From contig JAJPHZ010000034.1 of assembly GCA_021325025.1 (NCBI GenBank), positions 1 through 64,000 of the forward strand: a stretch of 64,000 nt of DNA, read 5' to 3'. The DNA comes from Pseudomonadota bacterium. Its GTDB lineage: Bacteria > Desulfobacterota > Binatia > Binatales > Binataceae. A program made the translations under genes and the position numbers. Positions within the stretch are counted from its first letter, which is position 1, and the number at the start of each line of letters is the position of its first letter. Below, piece by piece: positions 8,484 to 18,046 of the stretch. The notes beneath the pieces were generated by a model. It had not been told where the DNA came from. It ran no database searches and saw nothing but the letters and a program-made list of their open reading frames with translations.

Positions 8484-9690
8484 CCTGATTCACAGCGGCG
8501 CCGATACACTTACAAGGAAGCCCTCGGCGCAGCGCGTTGCGCCAATCCTGCGGCGCAACCTATGCGTGGTGCTGCTCTGGTGTCTGCTGTGTGTGGCCGC
8601 CGGATGCGGCCGGGGGGCGCCGCACGGGCCGTCGTTGAACGTCGCGCTGGCGCTGTTTCCCGAAGAGGCGCACCGCTACCAGCATTTTGCCGCACAGTTC
8701 GAACATCGCACCGGCCTGCATCTCAGGCTGGTCGCACAGAGCTACGTCGACATCCTGCATGCCCTGCACGCTGAGGCGGGCGGCGGACGCGGCATGCTGG
8801 ATCTGGTCGAGCTGGACTTGTCGATGCTGGGCGAGGCGCGGCCGCAGGTGCGGGCGCTCGACGATCTGGTCACGCCGGCGCAACGCAAACTGTTTCCTCA
8901 GGCCGCCTGGCAGACCGCCACCGCCGACAACCGCCTCTTCTTCATCCCGCATCGCCTGATGTGGCAGGCGATGATTTACAATCGCGTCGAGGTGCCCAAA
9001 CCACCGGCCACTTGGGATGAACTGTCGGCCTTTGTTCGCGACCATCCGGGCAAATTTGCGCTGAAGGGCGCGCTGTATGAAGGCGCAGTTTGTGACGTGA
9101 TGTCATTTGTTTGGGCCGCGGGCGGCAGCGAGCGGGATCCAGAGTCACCGGGTTCGATCGCCGCGCTGAACTTCCTGGACTCACTCGCGCCCGGGCTCAA
9201 TCCGCAATCCGCGGTGTTTCGTGAGATGTCGGTGCTGGAGGCGCAGGCGCGCGGGCAGGTCTGGCTGCACTTCAACTGGCCATTTGCGATGAGCTATCTG
9301 GCAGCCAAGGGACTGGCCCCGCAAATCGAGCTGAGCGCGCCCATCCCGGCCGGACCGCACGGCACTTTTTCGGTTCTGGGCGGCGGCTATCTGGCGATCC
9401 CGCGTTCCGCGCCGCATCCACAGGCCGCGCGCGAGTTCTTGCGCTATCTGCTCACGACGAGCGCACAGACGCGCTTGAGCCGCGAGCTTGGATGGTACGG
9501 GTCGATAGCGCCGCCGCCCGGCAGCGAGGAGGCGCGCCTTTACGACGGCTTCAGCGCGATGAGAGACCACGTGCGCGCCCGCCCCCCGATTGCCGCTTAC
9601 AGCGCGTTGAGCAACCGGTGGCAACGAATCATCCACGAGGTGCTGTTCGACGCAGTCCAGCCCGCCGCGGCCGTCGCGCAACAGCGGTAG
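8449..9690 (+). CDS. Extracellular solute-binding lipoprotein, family 1-like
   Basis: ABC-type sugar/oligosaccharide-binding protein. A basic n-region and hydrophobic stretch end in a lipobox (VAAGC), so it should be lipid-anchored. Core features: a VELDLSMLGEARPQ segment, FIPHRLMWQAMIYNR, the PPATWDELSAF motif typical of SBP family 1, and a C-terminal APHPQAAREFLRYLLT segment. The start is uncertain: ATG 8365 and GTG 8449 both overlap the previous gene, and GTG 8566 would cut into the signal peptide. GTG 8449 is a compromise. No permease or ATPase gene is adjacent, so it is an orphan binding protein. Confidence 0.82.
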   Translation: MDSAAASATIADLIHSGADTLTRKPSAQRVAPILRRNLCVVLLWCLLCVAAGCGRGAPHGPSLNVALALFPEEAHRYQHFAAQFEHRTGLHLRLVAQSYVDILHALHAEAGGGRGMLDLVELDLSMLGEARPQVRALDDLVTPAQRKLFPQAAWQTATADNRLFFIPHRLMWQAMIYNRVEVPKPPATWDELSAFVRDHPGKFALKGALYEGAVCDVMSFVWAAGGSERDPESPGSIAALNFLDSLAPGLNPQSAVFREMSVLEAQARGQVWLHFNWPFAMSYLAAKGLAPQIELSAPIPAGPHGTFSVLGGGYLAIPRSAPHPQAAREFLRYLLTTSAQTRLSRELGWYGSIAPPPGSEEARLYDGFSAMRDHVRARPPIAAYSALSNRWQRIIHEVLFDAVQPAAAVAQQR

Positions 9691-9873
9691 CATCGGCCAC
9701 AACTCCCGGTTGGCCGGGGTTAAACGAATCAACGGTTCAACTGGCCGAAAAATATTGGCAGGTGGTTTCCAGTCAAGCACTTGCGGGCTGCCGATGCTTG
9801 AAATTAGTATTTAAACCTTGCTATCCGCTCTAATTCTGCCAAGCTGTGCGTCACGGCCTGAAATCCAGATAGG

Positions 9874-11412
9874 TTGTGTCGAGCAGTGAAGCGAAGACAT
9901 AAGATAACAGCAGTGTTTCCCGCGCTTGTTCTTGCCTGGAGCGCGGCTGCCGCCGCCGGAGGCTTCCCGGGCGGGGTTCATCAAGCGCTGGGGCCGCGCT
10001 TCCGCGCGGCGCTGCGCAATCCCCTGGTGCCCCGCCGCCATCCTCAAAACGCCATCACGCGCTGGAACGAAGTTGCGATCAACGCCACCGGATTGGACCA
10101 CACTCCGGTGGCGCCCGGCGAGCATCGGGTGTTTGGCGAGCAGTTGGGACCGGCGCGAGCCAGCCGGGCGATGGCAATCGTGCACATCGCCATCTTCGAT
10201 GTGGTCAATGCCATTGCCGGCCGCTACCAAAGCTACACCGGCATCGGACGCGCCCAGCCCGACACCTCGCTTGACGCCGCGGTGGCACAGGCAGCGCACG
10301 ACACGCTGGCCGCGCTGTTCCCATCGCAAAAGCCCGCTTTCGACAGCCTGCTCGGCGAAGACCTGGCGCACCTCGGCGATCGCAGCCGGCGCGCCAAAGC
10401 CAACGGCATCGAGCTCGGACAACGCGCGGCCGCCGCCATCCTGGCGCTGCGCGCCAATGACGGTTCGCAGCTTGCGGATCCCCTGATGGGCAGCGGATTT
10501 CATCCCGGCCAGGCGCCGGGAGAATGGCGCCAGGACCCGATCAGCAAGGGGCCGCTGGCGCTGGGTGCATATTGGGGCAGCGTCAAACCGTTTGTTATGA
10601 AAACTTCCTATCAGTTTAGAGCGCCGCCGCCGCCGCCGATGGACAGTCCCGAGTACACCGCCGCCTACAACGAGGTCAAGTCGGTGGGCGGCGACGGAAT
10701 TGCGACGCCGACCGCCCGCACCCAGGAGCAGACCGAAATCGGCCTCTTTTGGGCCTATGACGGCACGCCCAGCCTGTGCGCACCGCCGCGGATGTACAAT
10801 CAAATGACACTGCACATCGCCGACCAGATGGGTACCAGCCGCCACCCGTTGGAACTGGCGCGGCTGCTGGCGCTGGTCAACGTATCGCTGGCGGATGCGG
10901 CAATCGCGGTGTGGGAATCGAAATTCCACTACCTGTTCTGGCGTCCGGTGACCGGCATCCGCGAGTCCGATCCGGGCACCGGGCCCACCGGCCTGGGCGA
11001 CGGCAATCCGGCCACCGCCGGCGACCCGGCCTTTACTCCGCTCGGCGCGCCGGCCAGCAACCTCGACGGGCCCAACTTCACGCCGCCCTTTCCTTCCTAT
11101 CCGTCGGGCCACGGTGGATTTGGCGGTGCGATGTTTGAAATCTTGCGCAAATTTTACGGCCGCGACGACATTGCCTTTACTTTTGTGTCCGACGAACTCA
11201 ACGGTGTGACGCGCGATGACACCGGACAGGTGCGCCCGCTGATCCCGCGCAGTTTTCGTTCCTTCTCGCAGGCCGAGGAGGAAAACGGCCAAAGCCGCAT
11301 CTATCTCGGTATTCACTGGCATTTCGACAAGACGCAGGCAATCGCGCAGGGCCGAAAGGTGGCTGACTATGTATTCGCCAATGCATTTGTGCCGAAAGGA
11401 GACAGCAGATAG
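9874..11412 (+). CDS. Vanadium-dependent haloperoxidase / PAP2 superfamily protein
   Basis: Secreted 512-residue enzyme (signal peptide TAVFPALVLAWSAAAAAGG). It carries all three vanadate/phosphate-binding motifs: KxxxxxxRP (Lys350, Arg357, Pro358), PSGH (Ser411, Gly412, His413) and SRxxxGxHxxxD (Ser474, Arg475, His481, Asp485). Spacing and total length match vanadium haloperoxidases rather than small PAP2 phosphatases. It could oxidise halide with hydrogen peroxide or be an acid phosphatase; motifs alone cannot decide. The start is TTG 9874, with GTG 9886 as alternative. It appears monocistronic. Confidence 0.9.
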   Translation: MCRAVKRRHKITAVFPALVLAWSAAAAAGGFPGGVHQALGPRFRAALRNPLVPRRHPQNAITRWNEVAINATGLDHTPVAPGEHRVFGEQLGPARASRAMAIVHIAIFDVVNAIAGRYQSYTGIGRAQPDTSLDAAVAQAAHDTLAALFPSQKPAFDSLLGEDLAHLGDRSRRAKANGIELGQRAAAAILALRANDGSQLADPLMGSGFHPGQAPGEWRQDPISKGPLALGAYWGSVKPFVMKTSYQFRAPPPPPMDSPEYTAAYNEVKSVGGDGIATPTARTQEQTEIGLFWAYDGTPSLCAPPRMYNQMTLHIADQMGTSRHPLELARLLALVNVSLADAAIAVWESKFHYLFWRPVTGIRESDPGTGPTGLGDGNPATAGDPAFTPLGAPASNLDGPNFTPPFPSYPSGHGGFGGAMFEILRKFYGRDDIAFTFVSDELNGVTRDDTGQVRPLIPRSFRSFSQAEEENGQSRIYLGIHWHFDKTQAIAQGRKVADYVFANAFVPKGDSR

Positions 11413-11801
11413 TTTGTAGACGGCATAACACTCGACCTGTGGTTTGAAAATCATCCGATTTGGCATCCATGACGGCCATCTCTTCCTCGCTTCTACGTTT
11501 CCACCATATTTCTTAGCTAAATACGCGCATCTGGCAAAAACTTTCTTTTTTTCAGATTCGAAAATAGACAATCGGACACAGGTTTTGCCTTGACTTTACT
11601 TTTTCATGCGCGCGGCCACGTTCGCGCCCTGCGAGCATTTGCACGCGCGAACCGAGTCGAATATTTTATAGTCATTCACAATTGACGCGACCGAGCGAGC
11701 GCATCGGATAGTCACTGCGCACGACAGTTCTTGAGTGCGGGGTGGTGCGCTTTATGCATTAATCGCAGAGCCCTGCCCTATAAGTGAGGAGTGAAAGTCC
11801 A
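11413..11801. other. AT-rich intergenic region upstream of GT4 gene
   Basis: About 390 bases, markedly more AT-rich than the surroundings at about 11500-11700, with no supported gene. It contains a candidate promoter (11639-11667) and probably the leader of the glycosyltransferase gene. Confidence 0.5.
11639..11667 (+). promoter_or_regulatory. Candidate sigma-70 promoter for the GT4 gene
   Basis: TTGCAC (11639-11644) and TATTTT (11662-11667) are separated by 17 bases within an AT-rich stretch, giving a leader of about 125 bases before GTG 11802. Pattern match only. Confidence 0.35.
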
Positions 11802-12959
11802 GTGAGCGCAAACGGAAGTTCTTTTTTGAGTATTGTTCCGCAGTCGTGGCGTCCGAAATTGCGTATCGCACAACTGGCGCCCCTGTATGAGCGCATACCG
11901 CCGCGCCTGTATGGCGGCACTGAACGGGTGGTTTCCTACGTCACGGAAGAACTGGTGCGCCGCGGCCACGAGGTGACGCTGTTTGCGTCAGGTGACTCGC
12001 AGACCGCGGCGCGGCTGCGGCCCGGATGCGCGCAAGCGCTGCGCCTGACCGGAAAGCCGCAGTTGGGCACTTTTTATCAGTTGCCGATGCTCAGCGACGT
12101 TTACCAGGGGGCCAACAGCCGCTTCGACGTGATCCATTCCCACCTGGATTACTGGAGCTTTCCATTCGCGCAGCTCGTCGACGTGCCGACGGTCGCGACC
12201 ATGCACGGACGGCTGGACCTCGAGGAGTTGCATCCGGTCTATGCCCGGTATCGCGACGTACCGCTGGTGTCGATCAGTAACGCACAGCGCAAGCACCTGC
12301 CCTTCGTCAACTGGGTTGCCACCATCTATCACGGACTGCCGCGCGATCTGCTGACACCATGCTACGCACCGGGCAGGTATCTGGCCTTTTTGGGCCGCAT
12401 TTCGCCTGAAAAGCGGCCCGACATTGCGATCGAAGTGGCGCGCAAGGCCGGCCTTCCCATCAAAATCGCCGCCAAGGTCGACGTGGTCGATCGCGACTAT
12501 TTCGAGCACGTCATCCGCCCCCTGCTGGCGCCGCCGGATATCGAATACATCGGCGAGATCAGCGAGGAGGAAAAAAGTGCATTTCTCGGCCATGCCATCG
12601 CGCTGATGTTCACCATCGATTGGCCCGAACCGTTCGGCCTGGCGATGATCGAAGCGCTGGCTTGCGGCACCCCGGTGATTGCACGTCCGTGCGGCTCGGT
12701 TCCCGAAGTCCTTGTCCACGGCATCACCGGATTTATCGCCGAGACCGTAGAGGAGCTGGTAGCCGCAGTAAAGCAGGTCGGCCGGCTATCGCGGGTGGAA
12801 TGCCGCCGGCAGTTCGAGCGCCGCTTTACCGTCGAGGCGATGGTTGACCGCTACGAGGAGGTCTACCATCGGCTAATCGCGCTCAGGCAGGGTGCAGCGT
12901 CGTCCAATGGCCGCGTAATCAACGTGGGTCCGGTGCCGCGGCATCCGCGGCAGGTGTGA
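11802..12959 (+). CDS. GT4-family glycosyltransferase
   Basis: GT-B fold retaining glycosyltransferase of about 385 residues, cytoplasmic or membrane-associated. The N-terminal domain carries the GGTERVVSYVTEELVRRGHEV nucleation segment and FDVIHSHLDYW. The C-terminal domain has YLAFLGRISPEKRPDIAIE (donor site), the PEPFGLAMIEALACGTPVIA EX7E motif and GSVPEVLVHG. The start is GTG 11802 because AGGAG lies ten bases upstream; GTG 11784 is also in frame. Likely builds surface polysaccharide or glycolipid. It converges with the Kelch gene. Confidence 0.93.
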   Translation: MSANGSSFLSIVPQSWRPKLRIAQLAPLYERIPPRLYGGTERVVSYVTEELVRRGHEVTLFASGDSQTAARLRPGCAQALRLTGKPQLGTFYQLPMLSDVYQGANSRFDVIHSHLDYWSFPFAQLVDVPTVATMHGRLDLEELHPVYARYRDVPLVSISNAQRKHLPFVNWVATIYHGLPRDLLTPCYAPGRYLAFLGRISPEKRPDIAIEVARKAGLPIKIAAKVDVVDRDYFEHVIRPLLAPPDIEYIGEISEEEKSAFLGHAIALMFTIDWPEPFGLAMIEALACGTPVIARPCGSVPEVLVHGITGFIAETVEELVAAVKQVGRLSRVECRRQFERRFTVEAMVDRYEEVYHRLIALRQGAASSNGRVINVGPVPRHPRQV

Positions 12960-12983
12960 CCGCTGGCGACAGGCTCGCGGCCG

Positions 12984-14411
12984 TTATCGGGGCGGCGATG
13001 CGGCGGCCGTCGGGGTCGGACTCTGGGTCGCAGTCGACGTCGGATTTCCCGTCTCTGTCGGTGTGGAGGTTGCGGTCGCAGTCGGTGTTGGGATTTGGGT
13101 GGCTGTGGGCGTCGAGCTTTGGGTTGCGGTCGGCGTCGGGGTCTCGGTCGCAGTAGGCGAAGGGGTTGGCAGCGTCCACGTGACGGGCAGGGAAGCCCGG
13201 ATCAGCGTCGCGGTATGGCCGGCCCGCGATTGCGTCATGTTGGCGGCCGGGCGGAAGCGGCCGCTGGCGGGATCGTAAATTTCGGCGCTGGCCAGCGGCC
13301 GATACTTCTGATTCCATCCGCCGGCGATCAGCACCTTGCCGTCGGGTAGCAGGGTGGCCGAATGACCATACCGGCTGCTGTTCATGGGCTGCGCAGCGAT
13401 AAATCGGTTGCCTGACGGATCGAACAATTCCGTCGAGGCGTCCTCGCATCCGCCGGCGATCAGCACGCGCCCGTCGCGCAGCAGGGTGGCGCTGTGGCCG
13501 GCGCGGCTGCGCAGCATCCTGGGCCCTGCGACAAACTGCCCGCGGCGCGGGTCGTAGAGTTCGGTGGTATCGACCGCCTCGCTGCGCACGTAGGGACTGC
13601 CGCCGGCAATCAGCACGCGCCCATCGGCCAGCAGCGTCGCGGTGTGATAGATGCGATTGGTCTGCATCGAACCCGTGGCGGTGAACTTGCCCGCGGCGGG
13701 ATCGAAAATCTCGGCCTGGCGGTCGCCGCCGCCCACCACCAGCACCCGCCCGTCGGCGAGCATCGTCGCGCTTTGCCCATATCGGCTGGAAGTCAAGTCG
13801 GCGGCAGCGGCAAACCGGTTGGCCGCGGGATCGAAGATTTCGGCCGTCGCCGAGCCGCCGCCGATCACCAGTACGCGGCCGTCGCGCAGCAAAGTGGCGG
13901 TAGGATCGTCGCGTGCCGTCGCCATCGGCTGGGTGGCCGTGAACCGGCCGCTTAGGGGACTGAAGGTCGCAGCCGAGGTGAGAATCCACGGCATCGCCGG
14001 ACCCGGAAAGACGATCAGCGGTACCAGTACGGTGTTTACTCCGCCAACAATCAAAACCCGTCCGTCCTTGAGCGCGACCGCAGCGTGGCGGTCGCGATGC
14101 TCAGTCATCGGCGCGACCGGCAGGAAATGACCGGAAGCAACGTCGTACACCTCGGCCGAATCCAGCACCGCCGAACTGCTGCCGGTCGGCACGGTTATTT
14201 CGCCCGTTCCGCCCGCGATCAGCACCAGCGGGCTCAATGCCATGGTCGGGGTGGCACGGGGCGTCGGCGTAGCGGTGGCGGTGTGCGCGCCTCGATGGCG
14301 CCGACGGCGGGCGGCGTCGGCGCCCGGCGCCAGCGCGCCCAGCAGTATCGCCGCGGCCAGCACCGCGGCGCACAGGCGCAGCGCCTTAGCGATGCCTGCG
14401 CGCGCCGCCAT
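12984..14411 (-). CDS. Secreted Kelch-type beta-propeller with Thr/Pro stalk
   Basis: Protein of 475 residues. A signal peptide (ALRLCAAVLAAAILLGALAP, cleaved near ADAA) is followed by a short TATPTPRATPT linker. About seven to eight Kelch/galactose-oxidase-like blades follow, each with the pattern GHSATLL-DGRVLIAGG then AEIYDPA-G-F, about 50 residues apart. The last 60 residues are a Thr/Pro-rich stalk of TPTPTATQ-type repeats, typical of surface-displayed proteins and probably a spacer. The start at 14411 overlaps the end of the MFS gene by 26 bases, suggesting translational coupling. Ligand unknown; a second Kelch gene lies at 22192. Confidence 0.88.
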   Translation of the reverse strand: MAARAGIAKALRLCAAVLAAAILLGALAPGADAARRRRHRGAHTATATPTPRATPTMALSPLVLIAGGTGEITVPTGSSSAVLDSAEVYDVASGHFLPVAPMTEHRDRHAAVALKDGRVLIVGGVNTVLVPLIVFPGPAMPWILTSAATFSPLSGRFTATQPMATARDDPTATLLRDGRVLVIGGGSATAEIFDPAANRFAAAADLTSSRYGQSATMLADGRVLVVGGGDRQAEIFDPAAGKFTATGSMQTNRIYHTATLLADGRVLIAGGSPYVRSEAVDTTELYDPRRGQFVAGPRMLRSRAGHSATLLRDGRVLIAGGCEDASTELFDPSGNRFIAAQPMNSSRYGHSATLLPDGKVLIAGGWNQKYRPLASAEIYDPASGRFRPAANMTQSRAGHTATLIRASLPVTWTLPTPSPTATETPTPTATQSSTPTATQIPTPTATATSTPTETGNPTSTATQSPTPTAAASPPR

Positions 14412-15729
14412 CGGCGTCCTTCCTTGACATAGCAGAGCGCGCCGCCGCCCATTCCTGTTCGCGCGCCGCCGCCTCCAGGGGCAGGCCGCGTGTTTCGTCG
14501 ATAAACAGACCAAACACGATCGCACTGGGAATTCCCAGCAGGGCAAAATTTTTGATCACGTTGGTCAGCCCGCGCATCGGCCCGATCAAAGCGGCGATCA
14601 AAACCTGCGCCACCACCGAAAACACCGCGCCCGTGATCATCTGCCATCCCACCATCGTGGTGCGCAGCGGCGCCGGCAACAGTTCGGTGGCGGCGGCGTT
14701 GGCGCCCACTGTCATCATCGACGAGCCGACCTTGAACCAGCAGTAAGCGGCCGCCAGCCATAGCGTCGGATGACTGAACGTGCGCGGCGGTCCGTGATAG
14801 AAGGCCAACGCCCCCAGCCATGCAGCGCCGCCGAAATAGCTCACCGTCGGCACCCGGCCCAAGCGCTCGGCAGTCCAGGCCCCGGCCGGAAATCCGAGCA
14901 TCCCGACCGCCATGCCCGCCACCACCAGCATGCTGGCGCGGGCCGGAAACAGCCCGATAATCGAGACCGCGTCGAAGTACAGCCAGCCGTTAACCGCCGT
15001 GCCCGCCATCGTGTCCAACGCCGCGCACGCCAGCAGCGTCACGGAACGGCGGCGGTACAGCGGATGAAAAACGTCATAAAAGGAGGTCTTGGGACCGCTG
15101 TTTGCAGCCGCCCGCGCCCACGCCATCGGCTCGGGCAGCATGCGCGAGACGGGCGCGATGAGGGCCGCGCCGGCGACCGCCGGCAACAGCATCCAGCGCC
15201 AGGAAAGGCCCGCGCCGATCAGCAGCGGAATCAGTGGATAGGGCAGTATCCCGCCGATTGCGCTGGCCAGCGCGGCGGCGGCCTGGCCGGTCGCGCGCCG
15301 CCAAATCGGCAGTTCCTCGGCCAGCAGCACGATAGCGGAGGAAACCGAGCCGCCCAACAACGCCGAAATCAGGATCTCGAAAGCTGCAAATACCCCGGCG
15401 CGCGGCGCCAGCGCAGCGCCCGCGCTGAACAGCGGCACCAGGCTCAGCGCGGTCAGGATGATCGTGCGGCGGCCCACCCGGTCGGCCATCCGGGCCAGCA
15501 ACAATGAACCGATCGCAGAGGTGGACATCCAGGCGAACAGCCGCGCCAGACTGGCTTCGTCCAGATGGAAGCTGGCCGCGATCCAGGGCGAAGCGACGCC
15601 CGCGATCGACAGCGCATAGCCCTGATAGATTTGCAGCAGGACGATCGCCGCGATGATGGCGGAGCCCCGCGGGGCGCCCGATGCCGCAGCGCCGGGCTGC
15701 GCTTTACCTGCGGCGGCGTCCGGCGCCAT
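14386..15729 (-). CDS. MFS transporter (sugar-porter / metabolite:H+ symporter-like)
   Basis: Integral membrane protein of 447 residues with about 12 hydrophobic segments. The conserved loop 2-3 motif is seen as RMADRVGRRTIIL; the second half has FPAGAWTAERLGRVPTV at the equivalent position. The segment FIDETRGLPLEAA at the end resembles the sugar-porter family closing motif (PETKG). The start is ATG 15729 (MAPDAAAGK); an upstream in-frame extension to 15972 has no membrane or family features and would overlap the divergent ABC gene. Substrate unknown. Confidence 0.88.
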   Translation of the reverse strand: MAPDAAAGKAQPGAAASGAPRGSAIIAAIVLLQIYQGYALSIAGVASPWIAASFHLDEASLARLFAWMSTSAIGSLLLARMADRVGRRTIILTALSLVPLFSAGAALAPRAGVFAAFEILISALLGGSVSSAIVLLAEELPIWRRATGQAAAALASAIGGILPYPLIPLLIGAGLSWRWMLLPAVAGAALIAPVSRMLPEPMAWARAAANSGPKTSFYDVFHPLYRRRSVTLLACAALDTMAGTAVNGWLYFDAVSIIGLFPARASMLVVAGMAVGMLGFPAGAWTAERLGRVPTVSYFGGAAWLGALAFYHGPPRTFSHPTLWLAAAYCWFKVGSSMMTVGANAAATELLPAPLRTTMVGWQMITGAVFSVVAQVLIAALIGPMRGLTNVIKNFALLGIPSAIVFGLFIDETRGLPLEAAAREQEWAAARSAMSRKDADGGARRHR

Positions 15730-15957
15730 GGAAGGTGTCTCACCCACCGTCAAAGGCCGTTTTGCCGAGCTAATTCCGCGCCAGTCACCACTGCCTGATT
15801 TGGCGCGCAGCATTAACCATTTGGGGTACTGTCGACGCCCGTATGCCAGAGCCAGGCCCACAACCGTGCGGGTAATGCGGCGGGCACAGCGGTTGCGATC
15901 TGGCGCGCGGTAAGACAGTTCGTCCCTTGTCGTCCTGCCGGCCGGGGACCGCCGCAT

Positions 15958-17838
15958 ATGAAAGCTGAACAATTTTCACGCCGCCCGCTCCGCAGTTTCT
16001 TCGCCCTGCTCAAGCCGCAGCTCGCATATGTGGCCGCTGCGGCCGCGATGGGAGTTGGCAAATTCACTCTGCCATTGGTCTTTCCGCTCGCCTTCAGGTA
16101 CATCGTCGACGTTCTTTTAAGCTCGCATCCGCACCTGAGCGGTGTCAATTCAGCCATCGATCGGTGGTGCGCGGGGGGCACGGCGATGCTGGGGATGGAC
16201 GGTTCGCCGCACAGCAAACTGGCCGTACTGAGCATTGCGCTTTTACTTATTTATGTACTGCAAGCAGTAGCAAGTTACTTCAGGAACTATTGGGCCGGGA
16301 TTGCCGGCAATCGTCTGATTCTGAAGCTGCAATGCCGTCTTTTTGCGCATCTTCAACGTCTTCCTCATTCCTTTTTCGATCGCAATCCCGCCGGCGCCAT
16401 CGTCTCGCGCGTGCTCAACGACGTCACCCAGGCCAACGAACTGGTCAACTCGGCGCTGGTCGACGTATGGATGGACGCGATCTCGCTGGGGCTGGTTGTC
16501 CTGGCGCTGTTCGCGATGAATTGGCGGCTGGCGCTGGTCTCGCTGGCCATCGCGCCGTTGTGGGTGGCGTTCATGCGCACCTTCTCGCCGCGCATCAAGG
16601 CCGTCAGTCATCGGATGCAGGAGACGATCGAGGAGCTCAACGGCGAAGTGCACGAGCGCGTGATCGGCACCGCCACGATCAAATCCTTCGGCCGCGAAGA
16701 AGATGAGGTGCGGCAGTTTTGCGCGCGCAGCGAGCAGTTGTACGCGCGCTCGCTCGACAAGGTGCGCCTGGCCGCGGCCCAGGAGATGCTCATCCAGGTG
16801 CTGACGCGCAGCGCGCCGATGGTCGTGGTCTGGGTGGGCGCCGCGATGATCATGCGCGGCACCATGACGCTGGGCACGTTGCTCGCCTTCTTCACCTACT
16901 TGGGCTTTTTGTACCTGCCGCTGGAGCGCCTGGCGCAGCTTTCCGTGGTGTTGTCGGCATCGATGGCCGCAATCGAGCGCATCTTCGGCTTTTTGGATCT
17001 GAAGCCGGAGATAACCGACCATCCGCTGGCCCGTCCGCTGACGATGCGGCGCGCGCGCATCGACTTCGAGCAGGTCAAATTCGCCTATCAGCCGCCCGAC
17101 GGCAGCAGCCCGCGCGAAGTCCTGCGCGGCATCGACTTGCATATCGCCGACGGCATGCGCGTGGCGCTGGTGGGACGCTCGGGTGCAGGCAAGACCACGT
17201 TGGCCAATCTGATTCCGCGCTTTTACGACGCCACGGCGGGCCGCGTTCTGGTCGACGGCAAGGACGTGCGGCACGTGACGCTGCGGTCGCTGCGCGCCAG
17301 TATCAGCCTGGTCACCCAGGAACCGCTGCTATTCAGCTCCAGTATCGCCAACAATCTGCTCTACGCGCGCCCCGACGCGTCCGAGGCGATGCTGTGGCGG
17401 GCGCTGGAGTTCGCCAATCTGGAGGCTTTCGTCAAGCAGCTTCCCTATGGAATCGACACGGTAATCGGCGAGCGCGGGGTCAAGGTCTCGTGCGGGCAGC
17501 GTCAGCGGCTGGCGCTGGCGCGCGCGTTTCTTAAGGACGCCCGCATCGTGATCCTCGACGAGGCTACCTCGGCGGTCGATTCGGAAGCGGAAAATCTCAT
17601 CCAGGATGCGATCGAACGCCTGATGGAAGGACGCACCGTCATCACCATTGCCCACCGCCTGCGCAGCGCCACCGCAGCCGACCTCGTGGTGGTGCTCGAC
17701 CAGGGCGTCATCGCCGAAATCGGACCGCACGCCGAGCTGTTGCGCCGCCGCGGACTCTACGCGCGCCTGATCAGTGAACAGGCGCGCGGCCTGATGCTCG
17801 GTCCGCCGCTGTCGCAAACGCTGCGCTGCGAAGCCTGA
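15958..17838 (+). CDS. MsbA-like ABC exporter (fused membrane and ATPase domains)
   Basis: Half-transporter of 626 residues, inner membrane. Residues about 10-320 form a six-helix ABC_membrane domain; about 360-600 form the ATPase. Walker A is GRSGAGKTT, Q-loop VTQEPLLF, signature VSCGQRQR (instead of LSGGQ), Walker B IVILDEATSAVD, H-loop IAHRL. Relatives flip lipid A, lipids or drugs. With the neighbouring glycosyltransferase and methyltransferase it may export a glycolipid, but this is inference. It is divergent from the MFS gene across about 230 bases. Confidence 0.93.
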   Translation: MKAEQFSRRPLRSFFALLKPQLAYVAAAAAMGVGKFTLPLVFPLAFRYIVDVLLSSHPHLSGVNSAIDRWCAGGTAMLGMDGSPHSKLAVLSIALLLIYVLQAVASYFRNYWAGIAGNRLILKLQCRLFAHLQRLPHSFFDRNPAGAIVSRVLNDVTQANELVNSALVDVWMDAISLGLVVLALFAMNWRLALVSLAIAPLWVAFMRTFSPRIKAVSHRMQETIEELNGEVHERVIGTATIKSFGREEDEVRQFCARSEQLYARSLDKVRLAAAQEMLIQVLTRSAPMVVVWVGAAMIMRGTMTLGTLLAFFTYLGFLYLPLERLAQLSVVLSASMAAIERIFGFLDLKPEITDHPLARPLTMRRARIDFEQVKFAYQPPDGSSPREVLRGIDLHIADGMRVALVGRSGAGKTTLANLIPRFYDATAGRVLVDGKDVRHVTLRSLRASISLVTQEPLLFSSSIANNLLYARPDASEAMLWRALEFANLEAFVKQLPYGIDTVIGERGVKVSCGQRQRLALARAFLKDARIVILDEATSAVDSEAENLIQDAIERLMEGRTVITIAHRLRSATAADLVVVLDQGVIAEIGPHAELLRRRGLYARLISEQARGLMLGPPLSQTLRCEA

Positions 17839-18046
17839 GTTACGGGTCGCGGTGCGCTCGCGGCCATTTCCGCAATAAGTCGCCGCAAGTCCGGGGCATA
17901 AACCGCTTGCGCCCTGCTGCTTGCATCACGCCGGCTCATCGCCGCACCGATTTCCTCGACTCCGCTGGGGGATGCAGCTATAAGATCGCTCCGCGGCCAC
18001 TTGCCGCAGCGGGGCTTTGCGCCCACGTTTTGCGGCTCGTTCGAAT

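Noticed and set aside
9811..11571. 586-codon open frame on the reverse strand
   Set aside because: It is antisense to the vanadium-haloperoxidase gene, rich in Arg/Gly/His without motifs, and arises from GC-rich codon structure.
13000..13180. Repetitive DNA taken for a tandem or CRISPR-like array
   Set aside because: It encodes the Thr/Pro stalk of the Kelch protein; repeats are short, imperfect and coding.
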